64,000 nt of DNA from contig NZ_JAUSMX010000002.1 in NCBI RefSeq assembly GCF_030646115.1, positions 372,001 to 436,000 of the forward strand, written 5' to 3'. Made by a program: the position numbers and the translations under genes. The DNA comes from Fluviicoccus sp. (lineage in GTDB: Bacteria; Pseudomonadota; Gammaproteobacteria; Pseudomonadales; Moraxellaceae). The notes below the pieces were generated by a model. That model did no database searches and was not told where the DNA came from. It saw nothing but the letters and a program-made list of their open reading frames with translations. Below, piece by piece: positions 1 through 9,621 of the stretch. Within the stretch, counting starts at the first letter, position 1; the number at the start of each line of letters is the position of its first letter.

Positions 1-768
1 CAACTCGCCAAACAGGGCCACAAACTCCTCCGTCAGCTTGTGCTTGGGGTTGAGATGCACCAGCGGCAGGTTCCGTTGGTGGGACTCACGCATCAGCACC
101 GAGGATGACAAGTGTGTGTTCAGGATTGGCAGGCCTTCCGCTCTCAACTCGGCCACCAATTGCACCGGCAATGTGGCGCGCGGCTGGAACTGGTTGACGA
201 TAATCCCCTCCACCTCCAGCTCGGCATTATGGTCGGCGCGGGTCTCCCCCACATTCTCCAGCAACGTATACAGCGCACGCCGGGAGAAGGCGTCACAGTC
301 AAAAGGTATCAGGCAACGCTGGGCGGCAATCAGCGCCGACAGCGTATAAAAGTTGAAGGCCGGCGGTGTATCGATAAAGATATTGTCATACTGTCTGTGG
401 ATTTCTTTCAGCGCCCCGGCCAGCTTGAATATCTTGTGCTTGCTTTGCAGCAAATGCTCGATTTCCCCCAATTCGGAATTGGAAGGAATTACATGCAGAT
501 TATCAAAGCGGGTCGGATGCACGTATTCCGACAACGGCTTTTCACGACCGGTCAGCTTGAGCGTCTGTGCAAAAAACTGACCGATATTCGGCTGCAGTTC
601 CGCATCGCCGGCGGCGGTTTCCCCCAGCAGATATTGAGTGGCGTTACACTGCGGATCGAGATCGAGCACCAGGGTTTTATAGCCTTCACTGGCGCTGATG
701 GCGGCCAGGTTAACGGTAATGCTGGATTTTCCGACGCCGCCTTTCTGATTGAAAATAACCCGCCGCAT
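1..768 (-). CDS. ParA/MinD-family ATPase (3' end outside window)
   Basis: The reading frame runs leftwards from ATG at 768 and is still open at base 1, so only the first 256 residues are present. ParA-family ATPases dimerise on ATP and DNA and position chromosomes, plasmids or protein cargo. The deviant Walker A box KGGVGKSS is at residues 9-16, followed by LDLDPQCNATQ (Walker A' region) and an IDTPP motif (Walker B). No ParB or parS-like sequence is visible here, so it could be a chromosomal soj-type protein or a dedicated cargo-positioning ATPase. Family assignment is secure; the specific role is not. Confidence 0.85.
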   Translation of the reverse strand, partial: MRRVIFNQKGGVGKSSITVNLAAISASEGYKTLVLDLDPQCNATQYLLGETAAGDAELQPNIGQFFAQTLKLTGREKPLSEYVHPTRFDNLHVIPSNSELGEIEHLLQSKHKIFKLAGALKEIHRQYDNIFIDTPPAFNFYTLSALIAAQRCLIPFDCDAFSRRALYTLLENVGETRADHNAELEVEGIIVNQFQPRATLPVQLVAELRAEGLPILNTHLSSSVLMRESHQRNLPLVHLNPKHKLTEEFVALFGEL

Positions 769-870
769 GGCCTGCCTCGCTTGTATTGATCGGGATCACG
801 AAAGGGCAACATTCTAGCGGCGGAATGCCCTGAGGCAAAAGGCTTTTCACGGAATTGTTAAGCGGAGGTT

Positions 871-1320
871 TCAGTCCTGACTCCAGCGATCCAGTGCGGA
901 TTCATCGGAGACCTTGGCTTCAACCCAATGGCCTTGCCCGTCGACATATTCTTTTTTCCAGAATGGCGCCCGGGATTTCAGAAAATCCATAATGTACCCG
1001 GCCGCATCAAACGCCGCATGGCGATGGGCGCTGGAAACCACCACCAGCACAATCTGCTCACCAGCCGACAGATAACCGACCCGGTGGATCACCCGCACGC
1101 CCAACAGCGGCCAGCGGCTGCGGGCCTGTTCCACAATCGTTTCCAGCGAGCGCTGGGTCATGGCCGGGTAATGCTCCAGCTCAATCGCTGTCACGGCGCC
1201 ATGACTGGCCATATCCCGCACCAGACCGGTAAAGCTCACCACCGCACCGATTGACCCATGTCCCTGCAAGGCCCGTATCTCGGCGCCGGTATCAAAGTCC
1301 GCCGTCTGGATCGAAATCAT
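871..1320 (-). CDS. moaE: Molybdopterin synthase catalytic subunit MoaE
   Basis: 149 aa, normal length for MoaE. This is the large subunit of the molybdopterin synthase heterotetramer, which transfers sulfur from thiocarboxylated MoaD to precursor Z (cPMP) to make the dithiolene of molybdopterin. Conserved elements are FTGLVRD (R35, cPMP binding), SSAHRHAAF near residue 96, and KSRAPFWKKE with the active-site lysines at about 115 and 122. It is the last gene of a moaC-moaD-moaE run, 3 bases after the moaD stop. No moaA or moeA is in the window. Confidence 0.95.
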   Translation of the reverse strand: MISIQTADFDTGAEIRALQGHGSIGAVVSFTGLVRDMASHGAVTAIELEHYPAMTQRSLETIVEQARSRWPLLGVRVIHRVGYLSAGEQIVLVVVSSAHRHAAFDAAGYIMDFLKSRAPFWKKEYVDGQGHWVEAKVSDESALDRWSQD

Positions 1321-1323
1321 TGC

Positions 1324-1575
1324 CTAGCCTCCGGTAACCGGAGGAAACAACGCCACCTCATCGCCATCATGAATGGTGCTGTCCAGCGCAGCCATTTCCT
1401 GATTGATGGCCACCATAATGCCGCGCGGACAGTCAAAGACCTCTTGCCAGGCCCCTCCCCGCCCCGCCAGCAACGACATCAGCGCCGTCACGGTCATTGG
1501 CCCTTCCAGAGTCATGGATTCCTCGGCCGTGCCCAGTTTCTCGCGAAAGCGCGCAAAAAAACACAACTTGATCAT
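1324..1575 (-). CDS. moaD: Molybdopterin synthase sulfur carrier MoaD
   Basis: 83 aa, ubiquitin-like beta-grasp protein ending in the required Gly-Gly, whose C-terminal thiocarboxylate donates sulfur in molybdopterin synthesis. The start at 1575 ([12 protein letters not shown]) is preferred over an ATG three codons upstream because it makes an ATGA overlap with the moaC stop codon, typical of translational coupling, and begins the conserved beta strand directly. The motif [15 protein letters not shown] fits MoaD well. Its partner MoaE follows immediately. Confidence 0.93.
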   Translation of the reverse strand: MIKLCFFARFREKLGTAEESMTLEGPMTVTALMSLLAGRGGAWQEVFDCPRGIMVAINQEMAALDSTIHDGDEVALFPPVTGG

Positions 1576-2039
1576 GCCTGCCAAACTCCGGATTTGCCGC
1601 CTTCCTTGCGCAGCAGCCGCACCTGCTCAATGACCATGCCTTTATCCACCGCCTTGCACATGTCATACAATGTCAGCGCCGCCAATGATGCAGCCGTCAA
1701 CGCCTCCATTTCCACCCCGGTCTGACCGGTCAAGCGGCAAACCGTGGTAATCCTTACCGCGTCGTTTCCCTCTGCCGCCAATTCCACCTTCACCGAGGAC
1801 AAGGCCAGCGGGTGGCACAAGGGAATCAGCTCCCAAGTGCGCTTGGCGGCCTGAATCCCGGCAATACGGGCCACTGCAAAAACATCACCCTTCGCATGGC
1901 GTCCTTCGACAATCATGCTCAGGGTTTCGGGTTGCATGCGCACCAACGCCTCCGCCACCGCCTCACGAACGGTGTGCGCCTTGTCGCCCACATCCACCAT
2001 GCGGGCCGCGCCTTTTTCATCCAGATGGGTCAGTCCCAT
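1572..2039 (-). CDS. moaC: Cyclic pyranopterin monophosphate synthase MoaC
   Basis: 155 aa from the chosen ATG at 2039, the usual MoaC length, with AGGAT about 9 bases upstream; the frame is open further but the extra residues are not MoaC-like. MoaC converts 3',8-cyclo-7,8-dihydro-GTP, the MoaA product, to cPMP. Catalytic positions are visible: K50, H76 in LCHPL, E112 in [10 protein letters not shown]126 and K129 in [10 protein letters not shown]. First gene of the moaCDE operon; it is divergent from nudJ, with about 70 bases between them that must hold both promoters. Confidence 0.95.
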   Translation of the reverse strand: MGLTHLDEKGAARMVDVGDKAHTVREAVAEALVRMQPETLSMIVEGRHAKGDVFAVARIAGIQAAKRTWELIPLCHPLALSSVKVELAAEGNDAVRITTVCRLTGQTGVEMEALTAASLAALTLYDMCKAVDKGMVIEQVRLLRKEGGKSGVWQA

Positions 2040-2110
2040 GAAAATATCCTGTTCGGGTTTTGGTGTAGAATACACCGCATTCACGATAATCGTCATTGAT
2101 GGAGTATCAA

Positions 2111-2608
2111 ATGGCCTGGCAGTCACGGGTTACAGTTGCTGTGGTAGTTGAACGTGAAGGCAGGTTCCTGCTGGTTGAAGAAGATATTGAAAGTTGGGAT
2201 GTCCCGGTCTTCAATCAGCCGGCCGGTCATGTCGAGAAGGGTGAAACCCTGATCGAAGCTGCCAAACGTGAGGCGCTGGAAGAAACCGGCTGGGAAGTCG
2301 AGATTACCGACTTGCTGGGTATCTACACCTACGCCCCGCACCAGTCGGTCAACGACTTCACTTATTACCGCTTCTGTTTTGTCGCCCAAGCCGTGCATCA
2401 CTACAACCAGCCACTGGACGAAGGCATCATTCGGGCGGTCTGGATGAGTCTGGATGAACTGGAAAGCGGTCATCACGCCCGCAGCCCGCTGGTTGCCCGC
2501 TGCATTCGCGATTATATGGCCGGTAAGCGCTATCCGCTGGACATGATCTACGAGCATCCGGCTGGTGCAGTCTGGACCGGCTCCAGTCCGGCCACCCCCT
2601 CTTTTTGA
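2111..2608 (+). CDS. nudJ: Nudix hydrolase, NudJ-type phosphatase
   Basis: 165 aa with a complete Nudix box at residues 39-61 (G, x5, E, x7, REALEETGW), which binds Mg2+ and hydrolyses nucleoside di- or triphosphates. E. coli NudJ releases phosphate from nucleotides and hydroxymethylpyrimidine diphosphate; substrate here is inferred. The ATG at 2111 is chosen over earlier in-frame starts because GGAG lies 7 bases upstream and the protein then begins at the first beta strand. Position next to mnmA and hflD matches the E. coli nudJ-mnmA-hflD order and supports the NudJ assignment. Confidence 0.88.
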   Translation: MAWQSRVTVAVVVEREGRFLLVEEDIESWDVPVFNQPAGHVEKGETLIEAAKREALEETGWEVEITDLLGIYTYAPHQSVNDFTYYRFCFVAQAVHHYNQPLDEGIIRAVWMSLDELESGHHARSPLVARCIRDYMAGKRYPLDMIYEHPAGAVWTGSSPATPSF

Positions 2609-2621
2609 CCTCCAGCAACAT

Positions 2622-2640
2622 GCCGGGTACTTCACCCGGC
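2622..2640 (+). other. Hairpin in the nudJ-mnmA gap
   Basis: Arms GCCGGGT and ACCCGGC pair perfectly around a 5-nt loop, ending 16 bases before the mnmA ATG. There is no T tract, so it is more likely an mRNA stability or processing element than a terminator. Confidence 0.4.
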
Positions 2641-2656
2641 CTACAACGGTTGATTT

Positions 2657-3757
2657 ATGTCTGAACGCCCCCGCAAAGTCATCGTCGGCATGTCCGGCGG
2701 TGTTGACTCCTCGGTTTCCGCTTACCTGCTGCTGCAACAGGGATATGAGGTGGAAGGCCTGTTCATGAAGAACTGGGAGGAAGACGACGGCACCGACTAT
2801 TGCACCGCCAAAGAAGACCTCGCGGATGCACAGGCCGTTTGCGACAAACTGGGTATCCGCCTGCATACCGCTAATTTTGCCGCCGAATACTGGGACCGGG
2901 TCTTCGAACACTTCCTGGCAGAATATCAGGCCGGACGCACTCCCAATCCCGACATCCTCTGCAATAAAGAAATCAAGTTCAAGGCCTTCCTGGACTACGC
3001 GGTGGTGCTGGGGGCCGACTTCATCGCTACCGGCCACTACACCCGGCGCAGCGCTGATACCGAATGTGCACAATTGCTGAAGGGCCTGGACCCCAATAAA
3101 GACCAGAGCTACTTCCTGCATGCCGTCAGCGGCCGCCAGATTGCCCGCACCTTGTTTCCGGTCGGCGAGTTGCCCAAGCCGGAAGTCCGGCGCATTGCCG
3201 CCGAACAGGATTTCATCAACCACGCCAAAAAAGACTCCACCGGCATTTGCTTCATCGGTGAGCGACGCTTCCGTGACTTCCTGCAACAATACCTGCCCGC
3301 CCGTCCCGGTGATATCGTCACCGATACCGGTGAGAAAATCGGTGAACACCTGGGCCTGATGTATTACACGCTGGGCCAGCGTCAGGGCATTGGTATCGGC
3401 GGCATCAAGCATGCGGCGGAGGCCCCCTGGTTCGTGGTGGACAAGGATCTGGAACATAACCGGCTGATCATCGGTCAGGGCCACGAACACCCGTTACTGA
3501 TGAGTCACCGTCTTTTTGCCGCAGCGCCGGATTGGGTTGCCGGTTCGGCCCCTACCCTGCCACTGCACTGCATGGCCAAGACCCGCTACCGCCAGCCCGA
3601 TCAGGCCTGTACCGTTTTTGACGCTGGCGAGGGTGCGGTTCGGGTTGAGTTTGAAGAGCCTCAGCGCGCCGTAACACCGGGCCAGTCCGTGGTGTTCTAT
3701 GACGGCAGTATCTGTCTGGGCGGCGGCGTTATAGAACGTACGGAGCGCTCGGTATGA
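2657..3757 (+). CDS. mnmA: tRNA-specific 2-thiouridylase MnmA
   Basis: 366 aa. MnmA adenylates U34 of tRNA-Lys, Glu and Gln and inserts sulfur at C2 from the IscS/Tus relay. The PP-loop SGGVDS is at residues 13-18. The two catalytic cysteines are C102 in [11 protein letters not shown] and C198 in [12 protein letters not shown] central tRNA-binding domain and a C-terminal beta barrel follow. The gene lies 48 bases after nudJ and overlaps hflD by ATGA, so the three genes are probably cotranscribed. Confidence 0.97.
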   Translation: MSERPRKVIVGMSGGVDSSVSAYLLLQQGYEVEGLFMKNWEEDDGTDYCTAKEDLADAQAVCDKLGIRLHTANFAAEYWDRVFEHFLAEYQAGRTPNPDILCNKEIKFKAFLDYAVVLGADFIATGHYTRRSADTECAQLLKGLDPNKDQSYFLHAVSGRQIARTLFPVGELPKPEVRRIAAEQDFINHAKKDSTGICFIGERRFRDFLQQYLPARPGDIVTDTGEKIGEHLGLMYYTLGQRQGIGIGGIKHAAEAPWFVVDKDLEHNRLIIGQGHEHPLLMSHRLFAAAPDWVAGSAPTLPLHCMAKTRYRQPDQACTVFDAGEGAVRVEFEEPQRAVTPGQSVVFYDGSICLGGGVIERTERSV

Positions 3758-4401
3758 GCAACAACCATCGTGACAAGACCCTGGCGCTGGCTGCCGTCTT
3801 TCAGGCTGCGGCTGTCGCCGATGCGCTTGCCTGGAAGGGCCAGGCGGATTTCGAAAGTCGCAAGACCATGCTGCAAAGCCTGTTTGTGTTTGAGTCTGAT
3901 GACCCGGCCGTTATTTACACCAACCCGGCGCGCCTGCAAACCGGTTTGAAGGCGTTGGAGGAATGTCTGGTCGACACCGGTTCCGGCACGGGCGACAACC
4001 GGCAAGCCGACCGGTTGCGTTATGCCCTCGGCCTGATCCAGGCAGAGCGCAAGTTAGCCTCGAATCAGGAGTTATTGACGGTGTTGCGGCGACGGCTTGA
4101 GCAGGCGCAATCGCAATTACCGCATTTTGAAGAAGGGATTACCGGCAGCGGCATGACCCGTAACCTGGCCGCCATTTATGTCGACACCGTTGGCACGCTG
4201 CCCCGCCGCATCCAGATTCGCGGTAACGAGCAACGACTTAAGACCGACGGCATCCCGGAGCAGATTCGCGCCGTCCTGCTAAGCGGCGTCCGTGCGTCCT
4301 GGTTATGGCATCGTTTGGGCGGCCGCAGATGGCACATTATGTTTGGCCGTGGACAGATTCTGGGGGAAATCAGGCAGATTATCCGTGAAAACCGCGCATA
4401 A
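3754..4401 (+). CDS. hflD: HflD family protein (lysogenization regulator homologue)
   Basis: 215 aa, largely helical, matching HflD (YcfC) in length and in position after mnmA with an ATGA overlap. E. coli HflD is a peripheral inner-membrane protein that counteracts lambda CII; its ordinary cellular role is unclear. No catalytic motif is expected or seen. The family is essentially restricted to Gammaproteobacteria, which makes this gene a useful taxonomic marker. The usual next gene purB is absent: a strong terminator follows at once. Confidence 0.88.
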   Translation: MSNNHRDKTLALAAVFQAAAVADALAWKGQADFESRKTMLQSLFVFESDDPAVIYTNPARLQTGLKALEECLVDTGSGTGDNRQADRLRYALGLIQAERKLASNQELLTVLRRRLEQAQSQLPHFEEGITGSGMTRNLAAIYVDTVGTLPRRIQIRGNEQRLKTDGIPEQIRAVLLSGVRASWLWHRLGGRRWHIMFGRGQILGEIRQIIRENRA

Positions 4402-4429
4402 AAAAGCCCGTCATGATGACGGGCTTTTT
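4401..4429 (+). terminator. Rho-independent terminator after hflD
   Basis: A 13-bp stem (AAAAAGCCCGTCA with its complement) closes on a TGA loop and runs into a T tract. It overlaps the end of hflD. Because of its A/T flanks it could also act on the opposite strand, downstream of the tRNA-Ser gene. Confidence 0.9.
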
Positions 4430-4463
4430 TATGCTGTCTGGACAGGCGTCCAGAACTGCTATT

Positions 4464-4553
4464 TGGCGGAGGAGGTGGGATTTGAACCCACGGTAGACTT
4501 ACGCCTACGCCTGATTTCGAGTCAGGTACATTCAACCGCTCTGCCACCCCTCC
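4464..4553 (-). tRNA. tRNA-Ser (anticodon CGA)
   Basis: The minus strand folds into a 90-nt class II tRNA with CCA encoded. Acceptor arms GGAGGGG and CTCCTCC pair with one G-T; the anticodon stem CCTGA/TCAGG carries loop CTCGAAA, giving anticodon CGA. A long variable arm and the T arm GTGGG TTCAAAT CCCAC are present. It reads Ser UCG codons. Confidence 0.96.
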
Positions 4554-4634
4554 GGAAGGCCGCCAAGATACCCGTTTTAGCTGCGCTGATCAAGCCCTGT
4601 CAGCGGGTTCGCTCAAGGCTTGAACGACTGGCGC

Positions 4635-5348
4635 TCAATCAAAGTTGATACCGAGACGCTGACCGACTTCCTCATAAGCCTCGACCACATCACCCAGCCC
4701 TTGACGGAAGCGGTCCTTGTCCAGCTTCTTGCGGGTATCCTTGTCCCACAGGCGGCAACCGTCCGGGGAAAACTCATCGCCCAGCACCACCTCACCATGA
4801 AACAGACCGAATTCCAGCTTGAAGTCCACCAGTAGCATGTTGCCGGCCGCAAACAAGTCTTTCAGCACCGTGTTGACCTGGAATGACAACTCCTTCATCC
4901 GGGCCAGTTGCTCTTCCGTCGCCCAGCCGAAGGACTTCACGTGCGATTCGTTGACCATGGGGTCGCCCAGCGCATCGTTCTTCAGGAACAATTCAAAGGT
5001 CGGCGGCGTCAGTTCAAGCCCTTCCGTGACACCCAGGCGGCGCACCAGACTGCCTGCAGCGAAGTTACGCACTACGCACTCCACCGGAATCATGGTCATG
5101 CGCTTTACCAGCACTTCTGTCGGCGACAGCAAACGCTCAAAATGCGAGCTGATACCGGCTTCTGCCAGCTTGCCCATGATAAAGGCGTTGAAAATATTGT
5201 TGACCCGCCCCTTGCGGGCCAGTTGCTCAACCTTCTTGCCGTCAAAGGCGGAGGTATCGTCACGGAACACCATCACCAGAAAATCCGGGTGGTCGGTGGT
5301 ATAGACCGATTTGGCCTTGCCGGTGTACAGCAGTTCTCTTTTTTCCAT
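4635..5348 (-). CDS. purC: SAICAR synthase PurC
   Basis: 237 aa. PurC joins aspartate to CAIR with ATP hydrolysis, the eighth step of purine biosynthesis. The N-terminal [10 protein letters not shown] and the DDTSAFDG segment form the ATP site; [13 protein letters not shown], an early LVDFKLEFG and [13 protein letters not shown] are signature regions. It lies downstream of dapA-bamC in the same direction, an arrangement also found in Pseudomonas (dapA-bamC-like gene-purC). Confidence 0.97.
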   Translation of the reverse strand: MEKRELLYTGKAKSVYTTDHPDFLVMVFRDDTSAFDGKKVEQLARKGRVNNIFNAFIMGKLAEAGISSHFERLLSPTEVLVKRMTMIPVECVVRNFAAGSLVRRLGVTEGLELTPPTFELFLKNDALGDPMVNESHVKSFGWATEEQLARMKELSFQVNTVLKDLFAAGNMLLVDFKLEFGLFHGEVVLGDEFSPDGCRLWDKDTRKKLDKDRFRQGLGDVVEAYEEVGQRLGINFD

Positions 5349-5387
5349 GATGATGGTCTCGTCAGGAAGGGTTTGTTCTGGAGCGCC

Positions 5388-6014
5388 CTAGCCGGGCCAG
5401 CTTTCCAGAAGCTTGGCAAACAGTTGCCGCGCAACAGCGGTATCGGCAACGGTATCTTCATTCAATTGCAGGGAGAGGATGCTGGTCCCCGGCGTGCGCG
5501 TCACTTTCAACTGCAGTTCAGGAACCGAACCTGCAACCGGTTGCTTGAGGTAATACACACCCAAGCTCTGATTGCGGTCCTCAATCCGGAACTTGCCGGC
5601 TTCCAGTGCCCGGCCCAAAGCATCCCAAACCTGTTCTGGATCACCGTCCACTTGCAGCAACGGATAGCCATTACCATCGGTCACCCATCGGGGAGGTGAA
5701 ACGGAACCGGCGGCCGGGCCGGCCTTGCCGTCATCCGACACCTTACCCGGCCCGGCAGTCACCAGCGGTTCAGGTGCGGGGATCAGGAACTTCTCATGCT
5801 TACCGTCACGTTCGGTCAGCACCACCGTTGTACGCGCCGCCGCAATTTCCGGAATGGCGTACAAGGGCCGGGGAGTCCGCATGCCCTGCCCTTCCGGCAA
5901 CTTCAGCGCCGGCAAGTCCGGCGCCTGGCGGTAATCCAGGGAATGATCCGGCATCAGGCCACAAGCGGTCAGGCCGAACAGGGAAACCGCAACTAGAATC
6001 GGCAGGCGAGTCAT
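5388..6014 (-). CDS. bamC: BamC-like lipoprotein (NlpB/DapX)
   Basis: 208 aa. BamC is an outer-membrane lipoprotein accessory to the BamABCDE beta-barrel assembly machine. A signal peptide ends in lipobox LTAC with the lipidated cysteine at residue 18. The ATG at 6014 overlaps the dapA stop (TGATG), deciding the start. The middle carries the helix-grip-like segment LLQVDGDPEQVWDALGRALE typical of BamC domains. It is shorter than E. coli BamC (about 344 aa) and appears to hold the N-terminal region plus one folded domain. Position between dapA and purC supports the call. Confidence 0.8.
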   Translation of the reverse strand: MTRLPILVAVSLFGLTACGLMPDHSLDYRQAPDLPALKLPEGQGMRTPRPLYAIPEIAAARTTVVLTERDGKHEKFLIPAPEPLVTAGPGKVSDDGKAGPAAGSVSPPRWVTDGNGYPLLQVDGDPEQVWDALGRALEAGKFRIEDRNQSLGVYYLKQPVAGSVPELQLKVTRTPGTSILSLQLNEDTVADTAVARQLFAKLLESWPG

Positions 6015-6889
6015 CAAACCAGACCCGCCTGTTGCATGGCCGTTTTGACGACCGGCCCGGATTCTGTCGTCAGCCAGGTCAGCGGCAAACGGATACCGGT
6101 CTGGATGCGCCCCATCTGCTGCAAGGCCCATTTAACCGGGATCGGGTTGGACTCGATGAACAATTGCTTGTGCAGCCCCTCCAGCGGCTCATTCAGCTGA
6201 CGCGCCAGATCTGTCTTGCCGTCAAGAGCTGCTTCACATACCGCGCTCATCAGCCGGGGAGCCACATTCGCAGTCACGGAGATATTGCCGCGTGCGCCGG
6301 CCAGGATCAATTCCCAGGCAGTGGCGTCATCACCGGAATAGACCGCCATACGGTTGCCAACCAGTCCGATCAACTCCCTGCCTCGCTCCAGATTGCCGGT
6401 CGCATCCTTGATGCCGACAATGTTGGGCGTACCGGCCAGTCGGGCCACCGTAGCATTGCTCATGTCAACACCGGTGCGACCGGGAACATTGTACAAAATC
6501 TGCGGGATTTGGACGGCTTCGGCAATAGCGCGGTAATGACGGTACAAGCCTTCCTGAGTCGGCTTGTTGTAATAGGGAGTGACCAGCAGGCAGGCGTCAG
6601 CGCCAAGTTCCTTGGCGGAACGTGACAACTCGATGGCTTCGCGGGTGGAGTTCGCGCCGGTGCCGGCAATGACCGGAATGCGGCCACTGGCGGTTTCCAC
6701 CACGAATCGGATGACATCGCAATGCTCGTTGACATCCAGCGTGGCGGATTCACCGGTGGTGCCGACAGCCACAATGGCATGGGTGCCTTCTGCAATATGC
6801 CATTCCACCAAAGCCTTGAGAGCGGGCCAGTCAATCGCACCGTCCGGATGCATGGGAGTGACGAGCGCCACAAGACTGCCGGTAATCAT
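6014..6889 (-). CDS. dapA: 4-hydroxy-tetrahydrodipicolinate synthase DapA
   Basis: 291 aa TIM-barrel aldolase that condenses pyruvate with aspartate semialdehyde in the lysine/diaminopimelate pathway. The Schiff-base lysine K161 (VGIKDATGN) and the catalytic Y133 ([10 protein letters not shown]) are present, with the substrate loop [11 protein letters not shown] near residue 41. First gene of a dapA-bamC-purC transcription unit. Confidence 0.97.
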   Translation of the reverse strand: MITGSLVALVTPMHPDGAIDWPALKALVEWHIAEGTHAIVAVGTTGESATLDVNEHCDVIRFVVETASGRIPVIAGTGANSTREAIELSRSAKELGADACLLVTPYYNKPTQEGLYRHYRAIAEAVQIPQILYNVPGRTGVDMSNATVARLAGTPNIVGIKDATGNLERGRELIGLVGNRMAVYSGDDATAWELILAGARGNISVTANVAPRLMSAVCEAALDGKTDLARQLNEPLEGLHKQLFIESNPIPVKWALQQMGRIQTGIRLPLTWLTTESGPVVKTAMQQAGLV

Positions 6890-6919
6890 GCCGATTCTCC
6901 ACTATCACGAAAAGCGATA

Positions 6920-6949
6920 ATGGTAGCCGCAGGCTTGCCGTGATGACAA
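6920..6949 (-). promoter_or_regulatory. Candidate sigma-70 promoter of dapA
   Basis: On the minus strand TTGTCA (6944-6949) is followed after 18 bases by TACCAT (6920-6925), about 30 bases before the dapA ATG. It matches the consensus only moderately and is supported by position. Confidence 0.4.
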
Positions 6950-6992
6950 GACAAACAGCATGCCTCTCGCGCCGCGACTATAACTAAGCACC

Positions 6993-7023
6993 AAAAACAA
7001 AAAGCCGACTTAAAAGTCGGCTT
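6993..7023 (-). terminator. Terminator downstream of tRNA-Gly
   Basis: On the minus strand AGCCGACTT pairs with AGTCGGCT around a short A/T loop and runs into TTTTTG. It ends the tRNA transcript before the dapA promoter. Confidence 0.8.
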
Positions 7024-7032
7024 TCGAAAATC

Positions 7033-7108
<76 letters not shown>

Positions 7109-7158
7109 GTCATCAGGCGATCTATTCTAGACGTTTTTTCCGGGCCGTCAAGCCTGAT

Positions 7159-7746
7159 TCAGTCTGACTGCTTCAAATATGGCCAAGCCGCCTTCAGGTA
7201 AATGATCATGGACCACAGGGTCAGACCGACTGCGACATACAGCAGGATGTAGCCCGGCCAGTCCAGGCGCGGATCGCGCAGCAGCAATACGGTAATGGCC
7301 GCCATCTGGGCGGTGGTCTTCCATTTACCAATGGAGGATACCGCAACATTGGCGCGTTTGCCGATTTCCGCCATCCATTCACGCAAGGCGGAAATGGTGA
7401 TTTCCCGGGAAATAATGACTATGGCGGCGATTACCATGAAGACATTGGGATGCCACTGCACCAACACCACCAGAGCTGCGGCCACCATCAGCTTGTCCGC
7501 CACCGGGTCCAGAAAACGGCCAAAGGCTGAGGTCTGGTTCCAGGCCCGCGCCAGATAACCATCAAACCAGTCGGTAATGGCGGCGATCAGGAAGATACCG
7601 GCCACCAGCAGGTTCTGGAATCCGAAAGCCACCGGCCAATAGGCCAGCATCACCAGCACCGGAATTAGCGCCACCCGCGCCAGTGTCAGCAGATTGGGTA
7701 TATTCCACAGCGTCGGGGCAGGCAAGGCTTTGTCTCCGCCATCCAT
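7159..7746 (-). CDS. pgsA: CDP-diacylglycerol-glycerol-3-phosphate 3-phosphatidyltransferase PgsA
   Basis: 195 aa inner-membrane enzyme that makes phosphatidylglycerol phosphate, the committed step to PG and cardiolipin. The CDP-alcohol phosphotransferase motif is intact at residues 62-84: DG, AR, G76, D80 and D84 (FLDPVADK). Several hydrophobic segments fit the usual six membrane helices. It follows uvrC by 9 bases in a gacA-uvrC-pgsA-tRNA order conserved with E. coli and Pseudomonas. Confidence 0.95.
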   Translation of the reverse strand: MDGGDKALPAPTLWNIPNLLTLARVALIPVLVMLAYWPVAFGFQNLLVAGIFLIAAITDWFDGYLARAWNQTSAFGRFLDPVADKLMVAAALVVLVQWHPNVFMVIAAIVIISREITISALREWMAEIGKRANVAVSSIGKWKTTAQMAAITVLLLRDPRLDWPGYILLYVAVGLTLWSMIIYLKAAWPYLKQSD

Positions 7747-7755
7747 ATAGGGTTC

Positions 7756-9573
7756 CTAGTGTAATGCAGCGTAAATCGTTTCGGCCAGAGCTGTTCCTAT
7801 TCCCGGCACACCGGCCAGATCCTGGATACTGGCTTTTTCCATTTCCTGCAGCCCGCCAAAATGGTTCAGCAAGTCGCGACGGCGCTTCGGGCCCAGTCCG
7901 GGAATGGACTCCAGCGGGGATTCGCGCCGCTTCTTGTCACGCTTGGCGCGGTGGCGGGTAATCGCGAAACGATGCGCCTCATCCCGGATATGCTGGATTA
8001 CATGCAGTCCGGGATGATCCGCCGGCAAGTGCAAGGGCTCGCGGCCATCGACAAAATGCAGGGTTTCCAGGCCCGGCTTGCGGCCTTCCCCCTTGGCAAT
8101 GCCGACCAGCAGCACCGACCGGATGTCCAGCAGGTCCAGGACACGGATGGCTTGCGCCAGTTGTCCCTTGCCGCCATCAATAAACAGGATGTCCGGCAAG
8201 ACGGCATCGCTGCTGTTGCGGCCGAAGCGGCGGGTCAGCGCCTGCTCCATCGCAGCATAGTCATCGCCGGGAGTAATATCACGGATCAGATACTGCCGAT
8301 AGTCCCGCTTGCGCGGCCCTTCACTATCGAACACCACGCAGGAAGCCACGGTGGCCTCCCCCTGCGAATGACTGATATCAAAGCATTCCATGCGGGCAGG
8401 CAGTTGTTCCAGCGCCAGCGCTTCCTGCAGGGCCGCCATGCGCGCCGACAAATGAATGCGGTTCGCCAGTCGCGCCTTCAGTGATTCCGCCGCATTCAGC
8501 CGCGCCAGATCCACCCAGGCGGCCCGCGTTTCACGAACCCGGTGACGCACGGCAATCCGCTTGCCATAGCGTTGGTGGAACGCCTCAGCCAGCAAGTCGC
8601 CAGCCTCTTCCATGTCACGGTCCGCCAGAATTTCCTCGGGGAGATCCCGCTCCTGTTGCCAGTAAAAACCGGCCATGAACTCGGCGAGAATGACATCCGG
8701 ATCCTCCTCCGCCGATTCCGGAAAATAAGCCTTGCTGCCCAGCACCCGCCCGCCGCGCACAAACAGTACCGTCACGGCGACAATACCGGCTTGGGTGGCA
8801 AGAGCGAAGACATCAGCTTCGCCCTGCTCGCAGTAAACCGCCTGCCGGGCCTGAATCTGCTTCAAAGCCTGCAAACGATCACGGAACAGGGCGGCCTGTT
8901 CAAATTGCCAGTTGGCTGAAGCCTCCTCCATCCTGACTATTAACTGTTCCTGGATTTCCGGATTGCGGCCCTGCAGGAATCGCACGGTATTCTGCACATC
9001 TTCCGCATATGCCTCCGGGCTGACCAGCCCGACACAAGGTGCCCGGCAACGCTTGATCTGGAATTGGAGGCAGGGTCGGTCACGGTTACGGAAGGTGTTT
9101 TCATCACACTGGCGAACCTGAAATACTTTTTGCAGCAACTCCAGTGTTTCATAGACCGCCTTGGCGCCCGGATAAGGACCGAATACCTTGCCGCCCTTGG
9201 CCGACCTGCCGCGTTGCCAGCCCAGACGGGGAAACGGACTATCTCCGGACATGACAATATAGGGATAGGACTTGTCATCCCGCAGCAGGATATTGAAGGG
9301 CGGCTTGTGAGTTTTGATCAGGGTCTGCTCAAGCAGCAGAGCTTCAATTTCAGAAGACGTGACGGTCAGTTCAATATCGGTAATCCGCGCCACCAGCGCC
9401 AGGGTTTTGGGGTGCGTGATATTCTTCTGGAAATAGGAACTGACGCGGGACTTCAGGGTCTTGGCCTTACCAACATAGAGGATTTCTCCCTCCGCACCCA
9501 GCATACGGTAAACGCCGGGCTTCAGCGGCAGGGTGGCGAGTATGGCGGCGATGCGTTCGGCGGCCCCGGTCAT
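7756..9573 (-). CDS. uvrC: Excinuclease ABC subunit UvrC
   Basis: 605 aa. UvrC makes both incisions flanking a lesion in nucleotide excision repair after UvrB loads. The N-terminal GIY-YIG nuclease is seen as GVYRMLG and ILYVGKAKTLKSRV (residues 20-45). A UVR domain that binds UvrB lies near 200-235, the RNase H-like 5' nuclease domain near 380-540, and paired helix-hairpin-helix motifs (IPGLGPKRR, VPGIGTALA) at the C terminus. Length is normal. It lies between gacA and pgsA. Confidence 0.97.
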   Translation of the reverse strand: MTGAAERIAAILATLPLKPGVYRMLGAEGEILYVGKAKTLKSRVSSYFQKNITHPKTLALVARITDIELTVTSSEIEALLLEQTLIKTHKPPFNILLRDDKSYPYIVMSGDSPFPRLGWQRGRSAKGGKVFGPYPGAKAVYETLELLQKVFQVRQCDENTFRNRDRPCLQFQIKRCRAPCVGLVSPEAYAEDVQNTVRFLQGRNPEIQEQLIVRMEEASANWQFEQAALFRDRLQALKQIQARQAVYCEQGEADVFALATQAGIVAVTVLFVRGGRVLGSKAYFPESAEEDPDVILAEFMAGFYWQQERDLPEEILADRDMEEAGDLLAEAFHQRYGKRIAVRHRVRETRAAWVDLARLNAAESLKARLANRIHLSARMAALQEALALEQLPARMECFDISHSQGEATVASCVVFDSEGPRKRDYRQYLIRDITPGDDYAAMEQALTRRFGRNSSDAVLPDILFIDGGKGQLAQAIRVLDLLDIRSVLLVGIAKGEGRKPGLETLHFVDGREPLHLPADHPGLHVIQHIRDEAHRFAITRHRAKRDKKRRESPLESIPGLGPKRRRDLLNHFGGLQEMEKASIQDLAGVPGIGTALAETIYAALH

Positions 9574-9621
9574 TCCTTACGGCCTGAAACAGTGTCCGGC
9601 AGCGGATCCGGACGGCAAATG

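Noticed and set aside
2123-3490. 455-codon frame opposite nudJ and mnmA
   Set aside because: Both sense genes are clear; the antisense product has no motifs.
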